This document shows, one piece after another, positions 8,556 to 16,099 of a stretch of DNA of 38,820 nt. The stretch lies in contig RFOD01000022.1 of assembly GCA_009926865.1 (NCBI GenBank), forward strand, positions 1 through 38,820, written 5' to 3'. Origin of the DNA: Gammaproteobacteria bacterium. GTDB taxonomy: Bacteria; Pseudomonadota; Gammaproteobacteria; Steroidobacterales; Steroidobacteraceae. The notes under the pieces are model-generated. The model searched no databases. It saw nothing but the letters and a program-made list of their open reading frames with translations, and had not been told where the DNA came from. Numbering within the stretch: position 1 is the stretch's first letter; each line of letters opens with the position of its first letter. A program made the translations under genes and the position numbers.

Positions 8556-10004
8556 ATGATGAAGCGAAACGCCCCATTACCGGCCTGGCGCGCAGGTGCG
8601 GACGGAATCGGTCGGGTGGATATCAAGCGGGTGTGGCAGATCGCGCTACCCCTGATGGTGACGAACGCCATTCAGTCGGGTCTCAATTTGACCGACACTT
8701 GGTTTATTGGCCGGTTATCCACCGACGCCGTAGCCGCCATCGGCGCGATTTATTGGTTAATGACCTGCGCGATTTTGATCCTAGGCGGGGTGGGTTTATC
8801 CGCCCAGTCCTTTGTGTCTCAAGCAGACGGCAGTGGACGTTTTAGTCGAGCTTCGCAGTGCGCATGGAATAGCCTTTGGAGTTCCTTGGCGGCATTGCCA
8901 TTCTTTGCGCTCTTTGCTCTGGGGGGAGCGCCTGTCTTAGCATTATTTAGCCTCGATCCGAATATCGAATCTTTGGCGATCGCCTATTGGGAGCCGCGTC
9001 TACTCGGCGCAGTGCTCGGCGCGATGAGTTGGGCGATGATGAGTTTCTTTAACGGTATGGGCGCCACTCGTGTGACGCTTTATATGGCAGTCGCAACCTT
9101 GCTCGCCAATATCCCTGCTAACGAATGGTTCATGTTTGAACTCGGTTGGGGGATGCGCGGGGCGGCCTGGGGCACTAACGTCGCGCAGGTGGCGGGCCTG
9201 CTCCTTGGCTTTGTCTTTATGTTGTCAGGGGCTATCGCCAAACGCTATCGGACGCGCCTGACGTGGCGTCCACGCTGGACCATGATTAAGCGACAGTTTG
9301 CGGTGGGCTTGCCCATTGGCGTGATGTACGGCGCCGATGTACTCGGTATCGCGTTGATGCAGCTCATGGTGACTCAAGTTGCGAGCGCCGGTGCTGCCGC
9401 TACCCAAATTGTGATTATGTTGACGTCCATCGCTTATATGCCGGGCCTCGGAATCGCCACGGCCGGAACGACGCTCGTTGGGCAAGCGATCGGTAGCGGT
9501 GATCGTGAATGGGCGGCTCATATCGGGCGCTATGTCATCCTGCTATGCGCCGGGTTCATGTTGGCGGTGGCCTTGTTAATCCTGCTGGCAGGTCCTTGGT
9601 TGTTGCCGCAGTTCGTCTCTAGCGGTGATGCCGAAGCGAGTCTCGCCATTGCGTCGGCGCTTATTTTTCTTTGGCCTGCCGCAGCCTACCAAATGTTTGA
9701 TGGGTTTTATCTGGGTTCTAGTTTCGCGCTGCGTGCGGCAGGCGACACGACAGTGCCTGCGATGACAGCCTTATTGTTATCTTGGTTTTTCTTTGTCCCA
9801 CTCGCGCATACCCTGATATTTACGCCTGAGCAAGCTTGGATTTCGGGGCTACCTCAGTGGGGGCTCGGAGCGCTCGGTGGCTGGCTGGCACTCATGAGCT
9901 ACGCGATGTTGCTCGGTAGCTTGATGTTTCGCCGCTGGCTCAGTGGTCGATGGCGGAGTATCGACCTGTGGGGTCGATCAGTAAGCGAGCCGCCGCCAAC
10001 GTAA
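8556..10004 (+). CDS. MATE family efflux transporter
   Basis: Cation-coupled multidrug/toxin exporter family protein of 482 residues with 12 predicted helices in two halves. The opening (IALPLMVTNAIQSGLNLTDT, then FIGRLSTDAVAAIG) and the mid-protein MLTSIAYMPGLGIATAGTTL segment are characteristic of MATE proteins. Two ATGs stand in tandem at 8556 and 8559. It is the last gene of the plus-strand block starting with ccmA. Its 3' end overlaps the convergent rhomboid gene by 27 bases. Substrate unknown. Confidence 0.9.
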   Translation: MMKRNAPLPAWRAGADGIGRVDIKRVWQIALPLMVTNAIQSGLNLTDTWFIGRLSTDAVAAIGAIYWLMTCAILILGGVGLSAQSFVSQADGSGRFSRASQCAWNSLWSSLAALPFFALFALGGAPVLALFSLDPNIESLAIAYWEPRLLGAVLGAMSWAMMSFFNGMGATRVTLYMAVATLLANIPANEWFMFELGWGMRGAAWGTNVAQVAGLLLGFVFMLSGAIAKRYRTRLTWRPRWTMIKRQFAVGLPIGVMYGADVLGIALMQLMVTQVASAGAAATQIVIMLTSIAYMPGLGIATAGTTLVGQAIGSGDREWAAHIGRYVILLCAGFMLAVALLILLAGPWLLPQFVSSGDAEASLAIASALIFLWPAAAYQMFDGFYLGSSFALRAAGDTTVPAMTALLLSWFFFVPLAHTLIFTPEQAWISGLPQWGLGALGGWLALMSYAMLLGSLMFRRWLSGRWRSIDLWGRSVSEPPPT

Positions 10005-10556
10005 CAGTACAAGGGCGGCACCCACCATGCCGCCAAGATGCGCAAAATGGGCAATCCCGCGCGCGGTACCCGTGACCCCGAGTATTAACTCTAGGGCGCC
10101 AAAGATCGCCGCGAATAACCAAGCGGGCATCGGGATCGGGGGGATGAGCGGGACCACTTTGCGTTTGGGGAACATGACCGCAAAACCGAGTAGTAGTCCA
10201 AAGATTCCCCCAGAGGCACCCACGGTGGGTGCAAGCTCACCGGTGGCGGCTGTCACAGCCATCTGCGCCAAGGCGGCTGCGAGTACGCTGGCTAAATAAA
10301 ACTCAATGAAGCGCCTCGGCCCCCAATAGCGCTCGAGTTCCGCGCCAAAACTTATGAGGCCCACCATGTTGAAGGCGATGTGCGCAAAGCTACCATGCAA
10401 AAACGCATAGCTCAGAAGCTGCCAGAGTTCGAAGCCATAACCCAACGGCCATAACGCAAAATCAACCAGTGCTCGCGGGCTGAGCGCCTGCAGCGCGAAG
10501 ATCGCAATATTCGCGATGAGTAGCGCGCGTGTTGCAGAGCCCAGCCGATTGAACAT
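9978..10556 (-). CDS. Rhomboid family intramembrane serine protease
   Basis: Six-helix intramembrane protease of 192 residues. The catalytic serine lies in GASGG (Ser115) and the catalytic histidine in AHLGG (His173). The oxyanion-side HxxxN pair is His59/Asn63 in HIAFNM. The WQLLSYAFLH segment before it is also typical. I chose ATG 10556 over the adjacent TTG 10559. It is the last gene of a minus-strand block, 18 bases after the alpha/beta-hydrolase gene, and converges on the MATE gene with a 27-base overlap. Confidence 0.93.
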   Translation of the reverse strand: MFNRLGSATRALLIANIAIFALQALSPRALVDFALWPLGYGFELWQLLSYAFLHGSFAHIAFNMVGLISFGAELERYWGPRRFIEFYLASVLAAALAQMAVTAATGELAPTVGASGGIFGLLLGFAVMFPKRKVVPLIPPIPMPAWLFAAIFGALELILGVTGTARGIAHFAHLGGMVGAALVLLRWRRLAY

Positions 10557-10577
10557 CAAATCGTACCGCGCTCTGTC

Positions 10578-11381
10578 TTAGTGGCTCTCAAGCCAAGCGA
10601 ATAGCCGTTCGCAGAAGCGAATTTTTTGCTCTTTTCCAGCGACAACGTGCGCGAGATCATCCCAGGTTTCACCGACTGCCCCTGGAATCGCGTGCTCGAT
10701 CGGGAGCGTCGTTCGTGGGCTCGTGACTTGATCGAGCGCGGCATGGATCACGAGCGTCGGACATTTGACGTTCGCTAAGCGCTCTCGTGAATTGAAATTG
10801 ACGCAGGCATCAATCAGGCGCGAATGCGCCTCGTAACGATCCTTCAGTTCTTTCCAGCCGCCCTGCGGGCCCAGTAATTTATCTTTATTTAGGTTGTAGT
10901 ACTCGGGAGTGAAGGAGAGCAGCGTGACCGCTTTTTGAAAGGCAAAGAAACCCGCATCGCGGTGTAGCCAACGAAACATCTCAAGCTGATCACGCAAAAA
11001 ATCATCCACTTCGCACCAAGCGCCCGTATTCAGCATGCTACGCGCGAGGTCAGGTCGGCGGATTGCCATCTCTTGAGCGATACAGGCGCCCATTCCCACC
11101 AAGCCCACGAGGTGTACCTTTTTAAGTTGCAAATGATCGAGTAAGCCGATGGCGTCATCGGCGTGTAAGGCCATCGTCGATGGCTGACTGAGATCATCAT
11201 CTGAATCACAAATTCCACGGTAATCGAACAAGATGACTTGATACCGGTCAGTCAGTCCGCGCGCGAGGTGGTGATGGTTATCGTGACAAAAAGTACCCCA
11301 ACCACCCATGCAAAGCACTGGGTCACCTTCACCCAGTATCTCGTAGTACATGTTGTGGCCATTGATAAAGGCAGTGGGCAT
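10578..11381 (-). CDS. Alpha/beta-hydrolase-fold protein lacking the nucleophile serine
   Basis: A 267-residue alpha/beta-hydrolase fold. It shows the oxyanion-loop region (GGWGTFCHDNHHH, 26-38), FDYRG (52-56), a central cap, a late acid Asp217 (LDQVT) and His245 (DDLAHVV). The nucleophile elbow, usually GxSxG, reads VGLVGMGAC (92-100), with no Ser, Asp or Cys at the elbow position. The codons were checked on the minus strand. Acid and histidine without a nucleophile suggest a non-hydrolytic or altered role. AAGGATC upstream of ATG 11381 is a good ribosome site. It sits nine bases after the membrane-protein gene. Confidence 0.85.
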   Translation of the reverse strand: MPTAFINGHNMYYEILGEGDPVLCMGGWGTFCHDNHHHLARGLTDRYQVILFDYRGICDSDDDLSQPSTMALHADDAIGLLDHLQLKKVHLVGLVGMGACIAQEMAIRRPDLARSMLNTGAWCEVDDFLRDQLEMFRWLHRDAGFFAFQKAVTLLSFTPEYYNLNKDKLLGPQGGWKELKDRYEAHSRLIDACVNFNSRERLANVKCPTLVIHAALDQVTSPRTTLPIEHAIPGAVGETWDDLAHVVAGKEQKIRFCERLFAWLESH

Positions 11382-11390
11382 GACAGATCC

Positions 11391-12056
11391 TTAAAAGATT
11401 TTGGTGACACCAAGAAATGCGATAATGACGATCAGCCCGTAAAGTGCGAGCACGTAACGGATAGCGCCATCGACCGCGCGGGAGATCGGCTGCTCGATCT
11501 CGGGCTGGCTACCGCGAGTTGCGAGTTCGGCGAACGCGGGTCCGATTGGCCGAAAGGCCAAGTCAATGCCAATACTCGCAGCAAAGATCACGGCAAACAG
11601 CAAAACTTTGGCGCCGAACCAGCCGCCCGGTAGTGGCCCAAGGCCCAATAAGGCAGTGACGCCCAAGGTGCCGATCGAAAGAAATAGCAAGCCTTGCAAG
11701 ATTAAATTGAAGTGACCGAGCTGTGCGCCGCGCGCCGTCCCCTCGTGTTTGCCGATGGCAAAGAGCAGCGTGATCCAAGCGAGCGCAACGCCCCAGGCAA
11801 GGACGAGAGCCCAGTTCGGGATCACGGCAAAACCACCCGATGCCGTGACATGTAAGCCGACCGGAAACATGATGGCAAAACAAAGCCGTGGCACGAGATC
11901 AATCATGATCGCCATACGCAGGGCGAAGGCCCGTTCTGCGAAGGAAAGGTCAGGGCGTTTTGCCGCCTTGGCCAGCAAAAACACCCCAAGGTCGCCGCCT
12001 AACCAGTAGACGAACAGCAAAATATGCACAAACACCCACAGCTGATGCTCAATCAT
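11391..12056 (-). CDS. Integral membrane protein of unknown function
   Basis: A 221-residue protein with about six hydrophobic segments and an early histidine-containing helix (HQLWVFVHILLFVYWLGGDLG). This resembles haem- or copper-associated membrane families only loosely, and I cannot name it. I chose ATG 12056 because it overlaps the glutathione S-transferase stop (ATGA); the frame extends upstream to 12119, but that part is antisense-like sequence inside the transferase gene. It appears co-transcribed with the upstream transferase and downstream hydrolase-fold gene. Confidence 0.7.
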   Translation of the reverse strand: MIEHQLWVFVHILLFVYWLGGDLGVFLLAKAAKRPDLSFAERAFALRMAIMIDLVPRLCFAIMFPVGLHVTASGGFAVIPNWALVLAWGVALAWITLLFAIGKHEGTARGAQLGHFNLILQGLLFLSIGTLGVTALLGLGPLPGGWFGAKVLLFAVIFAASIGIDLAFRPIGPAFAELATRGSQPEIEQPISRAVDGAIRYVLALYGLIVIIAFLGVTKIF

Positions 12057-12628
12057 GGGGCGCTCGGAACTTGCATGCCACGTTGTACGGCGGGTCGTGC
12101 ACCGATTTCTTTGGCCCAACGCGCAAGCTGCGGATGACCATCGAGGTTACCGGGATAGCGCAGCATCGAGACGCTCGCCACCGGGTAGGCAAGGATGTCA
12201 GCGATCGTGTAATCCTCGCCCGCCAAGTAAGGAGTCTTGCCAAGCTGTAACTCGAGTGGGCCTAGCAGTCGCGTACACAACTTGTTGTAGAACTCGATCG
12301 CCCACGGTTGCTGCTCGGCGGCGATCACGTTGAATACGAATTGACCACTGTAGGCGGGCGCGAGATCACCCGAAATGATGCCGAGCCATTCAAAGACACG
12401 AGCGCGTTGACGCGTATCGGTGGGCAGGAATTGACCGGTTTTTTCGGCAAGATAAATCAGGATAGCGGCCGAACCATACACCGTGATCGGCGCGTTCTTC
12501 GGTTCATGATCCACCAGCGTGGGTAGTCGACCCACTGGATTCAGGGCTAAAAAATCAGCGCTGAGTTGTTCACCCTTGATGAGATCATAGCTTTTGACTT
12601 GATAGGGAAGTCCCAGCTCTTCGAGCAT
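12053..12628 (-). CDS. Glutathione S-transferase, N-terminus cut off by a frameshift
   Basis: The open frame gives 191 residues of a GST: the end of the thioredoxin-like domain (LNPVGRLPTLVDH, then the YGSAAILIYLAE glutathione-contact segment) and the all-helical C-terminal domain. ATG 12628 falls inside the first helix and has no ribosome site. The missing start is encoded just upstream in another frame (ATG 12684, MIELHTVP), separated by a tandem GGGAC duplication at 12657-12666. Removing one copy would give 208 residues, a normal GST length. As it stands the product lacks the first strand and the catalytic loop, so it is probably inactive. Confidence 0.8.
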   Translation of the reverse strand: MLEELGLPYQVKSYDLIKGEQLSADFLALNPVGRLPTLVDHEPKNAPITVYGSAAILIYLAEKTGQFLPTDTRQRARVFEWLGIISGDLAPAYSGQFVFNVIAAEQQPWAIEFYNKLCTRLLGPLELQLGKTPYLAGEDYTIADILAYPVASVSMLRYPGNLDGHPQLARWAKEIGARPAVQRGMQVPSAP

Positions 12629-12684
12629 GATGGACGCTTTGTAGCCGTTAGCGGTGGGGACGGGACCGTGTGTAACTCAATCAT
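12629..12684 (-). pseudogene. Displaced N-terminal codons of the glutathione S-transferase gene
   Basis: Reading minus from ATG 12684 gives MIELHTVP. Reading the frame that joins the downstream GST gives VPTANGYKASIMLEEL with a stop (TGA, 12679-12677) before any start codon. Joined at the shared VP they form the normal GST opening, MIELHTVP then TANGYKAS. The break coincides with a 5-bp duplication. It is not a separate gene. Confidence 0.75.
12657..12666. repeat. Tandem GGGAC x2 duplication causing the GST frameshift
   Basis: Two adjacent copies of GGGAC (GTCCC on the coding strand) encode the same Val-Pro twice in different frames. Five extra bases shift the frame by two. One copy would leave the GST frame intact. 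Confidence 0.8.
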
Positions 12685-12738
12685 GACCGTGGATGATGCA
12701 GCAGCGATGGCGATTCGGCAAATTCACACTGGTACAGG

Positions 12739-12754
12739 AGGGCCTGCGGGCCCT
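12739..12754 (-). terminator. GC-rich hairpin after the substrate-binding-protein gene
   Basis: AGGGCC-TGCG-GGCCCT is a perfect six-pair stem with a four-base loop, beginning five bases past the stop codon at 12759. No T-tract follows on either strand, so it may be an RNA-stabilising hairpin or attenuator rather than a full intrinsic terminator. Confidence 0.35.
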
Positions 12755-12758
12755 AGGC

Positions 12759-14369
12759 TTAACGAGATTTGAGCGATAGCCAACGAGCAGGACGTAGTGC
12801 GGTGATATTGTCATTACGCCAGCCTTCCACGCGATCAGAGACCAACCGACGGCTTACCAAGTAATAAAGTGGAATGACCGCGACATCATTGAGCGCCACT
12901 TTCTCTGCCTCGCGAAGCTGCTGTAGACGTGCTTGCGGATCCAAACTCTCGGCGGCTTGTCTGAGTAAGTTCTCGTAGGTCTCGTTGCGCCATGCACCGC
13001 CATTGGTTGGACTGTTGTCTTTTAAGAACGAGAGATAACCTTCAGGGTCTTCATAAGGCGCGAACCAAGCGGCCCGGGCGATTTCGAACTCACCGTTACG
13101 GGTGGCCACTTCCACCACTTGCCGCTCGGCTTTGCGAAGGCTCGCGATGACGCCAATTTTTTTCCACATGGCGGCAACGGCGAGGGCGACCTTTTGATGC
13201 TCCTCGCTCGCGTGATAGAGAATTTCAACGGTAAGCGGGCGATCGGGGCCATAGCCTGCGGATCGCAGAAGCGCTCGTGCTTGCGCAAGCATCGCCTCGT
13301 CGGGTGAGAGCGCGGGCGCTCGCGCCCGGCTCACGCCTGCGACGAGATTTGCGGGATAGAGATCAGCCGGCACAAAGCGTACGGTGGGTTGGTCGCCCGC
13401 TCGCACGAGTCGATCCGTGAGTAGCTGACGATCGATGCTCAAAGTGAGCGCGCGCCTGACCCGCGGATCTTTAAATTTTTTGAGACGGTGATTGATCACA
13501 TAGACCGTGACGCCGAGCGAGGGTGCAAGTCGTAACTCGCGCGGCATGTTCTCGCGCAACCAGTCCAAGCGTTCGGGTGGGAAGTTGGTCAGCGCATCAA
13601 GTTGACCGGTTTGGAAGCGGCGTAAACCGGCATTCAAATCATTGATGGGGTGATATTCCACACCTGCTAAGCGCACATTGGCGGCATCGTGAAACCTCGG
13701 GTTCTTGCGCGTACGAAGAACCTGCCCCGGTATCCACGAATCCAGGACAAAGGGGCCGTTAGAGACAAAGTATTCCGGTCGCGTCCAAGCGTTACCGTGA
13801 CGCTCGATGACGTGCCGAGGTAAAGGCGCAAAAGCCGGGAGCGCGGTGATTGCCGGAAAATAGGGAGCAGTACGACTCAGGCGAATGCTGAGGGTGAGAG
13901 GGTCCTTCGCGCGTACGCCGAGCTCCTTGGGTGTACGTGCTCCCGTTAGCACCTCAAGACCGTTCTCGAGCAAATCCACCCATGGAGCAAGGCCCGCTGC
14001 CGCCGTGGCCGGATCAGCAAGACGCTGCAACGACCAAATGAAATCATCCGCGGTAATCGCTGTCCCATCTGAGAACGTCAGCCCGCGACGTAGCCGAAAA
14101 GTGTATTCGCGACCGTCTGGGCTGACGGACCACGACTCGGCAGCACCGGCAACGGGTCGACCGCGAGCATCTAAGGCCGTCAAACCTTCAAATAAATCCG
14201 CGTTGACGACGAGAGAGGGTGCTGACACGGCACGATGGGGATCCAGAGAATCCGGCTCACCGGGGTGGCCAGAGCGAAAGATTCCCCCGTCACCGACACC
14301 GGTTGCGCTCTCGGACAGCACGGGTGAACTACCGAACAGCAGTCCTAGCGCAAGGAGAATAGCGAACAC
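12759..14369 (-). CDS. ABC transporter substrate-binding protein, peptide/OppA type (family 5)
   Basis: Periplasmic binding protein of the oligopeptide/dipeptide/nickel class, 536 residues. It has a signal peptide (FAILLALGLLFGSSPVLS), the opening PDSLDPHRAVSAPS, and LTALDARGRPVAGAAESW, then DGREYTFRLRRGLTFSDG; these define SBP family 5. The GTG start at 14369 is supported by AAGGAAG upstream. No permease or ATPase gene lies in the window. It follows the nitrilase-type gene by 20 bases, so the ligand may be an amide or peptide-like compound related to that enzyme's substrate. The ligand is not predictable. Confidence 0.9.
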   Translation of the reverse strand: MFAILLALGLLFGSSPVLSESATGVGDGGIFRSGHPGEPDSLDPHRAVSAPSLVVNADLFEGLTALDARGRPVAGAAESWSVSPDGREYTFRLRRGLTFSDGTAITADDFIWSLQRLADPATAAAGLAPWVDLLENGLEVLTGARTPKELGVRAKDPLTLSIRLSRTAPYFPAITALPAFAPLPRHVIERHGNAWTRPEYFVSNGPFVLDSWIPGQVLRTRKNPRFHDAANVRLAGVEYHPINDLNAGLRRFQTGQLDALTNFPPERLDWLRENMPRELRLAPSLGVTVYVINHRLKKFKDPRVRRALTLSIDRQLLTDRLVRAGDQPTVRFVPADLYPANLVAGVSRARAPALSPDEAMLAQARALLRSAGYGPDRPLTVEILYHASEEHQKVALAVAAMWKKIGVIASLRKAERQVVEVATRNGEFEIARAAWFAPYEDPEGYLSFLKDNSPTNGGAWRNETYENLLRQAAESLDPQARLQQLREAEKVALNDVAVIPLYYLVSRRLVSDRVEGWRNDNITALRPARWLSLKSR

Positions 14370-14389
14370 AGCAAATGCTTCCTTTCGGT

Positions 14390-15472
14390 TTACTCTTGTT
14401 GCGGGAGCGCTCCGGCTCCGGCGGTCTCCGCGGAACTGGGTGCCGTTAAGATGCCGTTCGCGGTGAGCGCTTCAATCACCTGACGCTCGACTTGGCGATT
14501 TTCAGCAACACCCGTGCCGGGTGCAGATGACCAATGGTTAACCGGCCAATGTTGAGTTGTCTGATAGAGAGGCGCATGAATGCGGGGAGAGAGCTCTGCT
14601 AAAAAGTTCAGACTCGCCCGCTGGCGCCTTCTACGTAACGCCTCGATATCGATTTCTGCAGTGATCAGGGTATCGCCTGCAGATTCCGCCATGTTCAGGA
14701 CCTTGCCATGGTAGTCAATAATTTGTGAATGTCCGTGAGAGCTATCGGGCGGTGAGTCGCCATCATCGGTAGGGCCGCAATTGGACATCGCAAGATAGGC
14801 GTGGTTTTCATAGGCTCGTACGCGGCGTGCCAGCTCCCAGCCCCCGTCGGGTAAGTGATAGCTGCTACGACCCTCACTAGAGATATGCAAAAAGATCTCC
14901 GCACCGTTCAGTGCCAGGCAACGCGTCACCTCGGGAAAATTAATGTCGTAGCACACGAGGCACCCGAGGTTACCGAGTGGCGTGCGTAGGACCGGAAAAA
15001 GCGCCTTCGGTCCGCCAAATCTTTGGATGTAGTCGTCGTATATGTCACCCGGACGTGTCTTACCGGTCATCGCGTAGAGCTTGCGATACGTTAAAGCCAC
15101 TTGCCCGGCTGGATCGATAATGATCGCGGTGTTCCAGAAGCGTCCGGGGTACTCGGGTAAGGTTTCGTAAATCATGCCGGCGACGTAGATCTGATGACGC
15201 CGCGCTGCGTTGCAAAGCACGGCGACCTCGGGTCCATCAAGGCGGACGCTCGCCTCAATCCAGTCAGCGTTGCTGCGGCCGGGCTGAAAGCCATGTAAGA
15301 AAAACTCTGGGAAGACTACCAGTTTGCTACGCGCGTACTCACTTGCGCGGCGGATGGTCTCGCACGCGCGGGTCAGATTTTGCTGTAGCGCCTCGGGTCG
15401 AAATGCGCTCGTCCCTTTGAAGACCGGTGTAACGGTCGGTTGTGCCACCGTCAGGTTCCATGGCTCGATCAT
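14390..15472 (-). CDS. Nitrilase-superfamily carbon-nitrogen hydrolase
   Basis: Amidase/carbamoylase/nitrilase-type enzyme of 360 residues. The catalytic triad is visible as Glu56 (FPEFF), Lys131 (YRKLY) and Cys174 (CYDINFPE). The NCGPTDDGD segment further on is consistent with an amidohydrolase rather than a true nitrilase, but I cannot assign the substrate. I chose ATG 15472 (MIEPWNL) because AAGGGA stands six bases upstream; the frame extends to 15541 without support. It heads a minus-strand pair with the substrate-binding protein and diverges from the VOC gene. Confidence 0.88.
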   Translation of the reverse strand: MIEPWNLTVAQPTVTPVFKGTSAFRPEALQQNLTRACETIRRASEYARSKLVVFPEFFLHGFQPGRSNADWIEASVRLDGPEVAVLCNAARRHQIYVAGMIYETLPEYPGRFWNTAIIIDPAGQVALTYRKLYAMTGKTRPGDIYDDYIQRFGGPKALFPVLRTPLGNLGCLVCYDINFPEVTRCLALNGAEIFLHISSEGRSSYHLPDGGWELARRVRAYENHAYLAMSNCGPTDDGDSPPDSSHGHSQIIDYHGKVLNMAESAGDTLITAEIDIEALRRRRQRASLNFLAELSPRIHAPLYQTTQHWPVNHWSSAPGTGVAENRQVERQVIEALTANGILTAPSSAETAGAGALPQQE

Positions 15473-15481
15473 GCGGTTCCC

Positions 15482-15511
15482 TTGACCCCTCGTGGTCTGT
15501 TCTTCGATAAG
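15482..15511 (+). promoter_or_regulatory. Candidate sigma-70 promoter for the VOC gene
   Basis: TTGACC at 15482-15487 and GATAAG at 15506-15511 are separated by 18 bp, matching consensus at 5/6 and 4/6 positions. It lies in the short divergent gap before ATG 15548. Found by eye only. Confidence 0.45.
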
Positions 15512-15547
15512 ATCTTGGAGAGTATCACTCTTGCGAGGCACGCTGAC

Positions 15548-16099
15548 ATGACACTGGTGACACCTCTTAAACGCACGGCCATCATCGTCAAGGATCTACG
15601 ACGCAGCTTGCGTTTCTGGCGCGATGCACTCGGTATGAACGTCTGGATAGATGGTAAGGCGGGGCGTGAGCTGCCCGCATTATTCAAGTTATTGGGCGCA
15701 CCACCATGCACCACACGCTGGGTGATCTTGCAGTCCGAGGACGTTGATTGGGGCATGGTCGGCTTGTTTGAGCTATCTCGCCCGGCGCCACCTTCGGTAC
15801 CTGATTTTGATCGGATGCGTGCGCATGTGGGCGAGGCATGCCTCGTGTTTCATACGGCCGATGTGGAGGCGATTTATCGCGCGGCTAAGCGCCAACGACT
15901 ACCGATTCTTTGTCCACCGACCCGGCTTGAGCTCAAGGATCACGGGGTAGAGTCCATTGAGATGACGCTACGCGACCCCAATGGCGTGCTCGTCAATCTC
16001 ATTCAAAACGTAAAGGGTGGCCGAGTTGGTATCTCCAATCAGTTCCCGGGTCTTAAGCGGCGCCGTAGCGGTGCATCTTCACGGCGTCAATCGGAATGA
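15548..16099 (+). CDS. VOC (glyoxalase/bleomycin-resistance) fold protein
   Basis: A 183-residue protein of the vicinal-oxygen-chelate fold. The opening beta-alpha unit (KRTAIIVKDLRRSLRFWRDALGMNVW) and a second repeat beginning around residue 95 (EACLVFHTADVEAIYRAA), ending in MTLRDPNGVLVNLIQN, are characteristic. Family members are metal-dependent dioxygenases, lyases or binding proteins; the activity here is open. I took ATG 15548 after a GAGG; the frame opens earlier (15440) but that part overlaps the divergent gene. Its last 47 bases overlap the convergent aldehyde dehydrogenase. Confidence 0.85.
   Translation: MTLVTPLKRTAIIVKDLRRSLRFWRDALGMNVWIDGKAGRELPALFKLLGAPPCTTRWVILQSEDVDWGMVGLFELSRPAPPSVPDFDRMRAHVGEACLVFHTADVEAIYRAAKRQRLPILCPPTRLELKDHGVESIEMTLRDPNGVLVNLIQNVKGGRVGISNQFPGLKRRRSGASSRRQSE

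Noticed and set aside
12629-12684. Programmed -1 frameshift to make full GST
   Set aside because: A -1 shift would restore the frame, but no canonical slippery heptamer or downstream structure is evident, whereas a simple 5-bp duplication explains the break. Kept as a mutation hypothesis.
13885-14466. Plus-strand open frame of 193 codons opposite the binding protein and nitrilase ends
   Set aside because: Ser/Arg/Pro-rich shadow of real minus-strand genes; no domain and no ribosome site.
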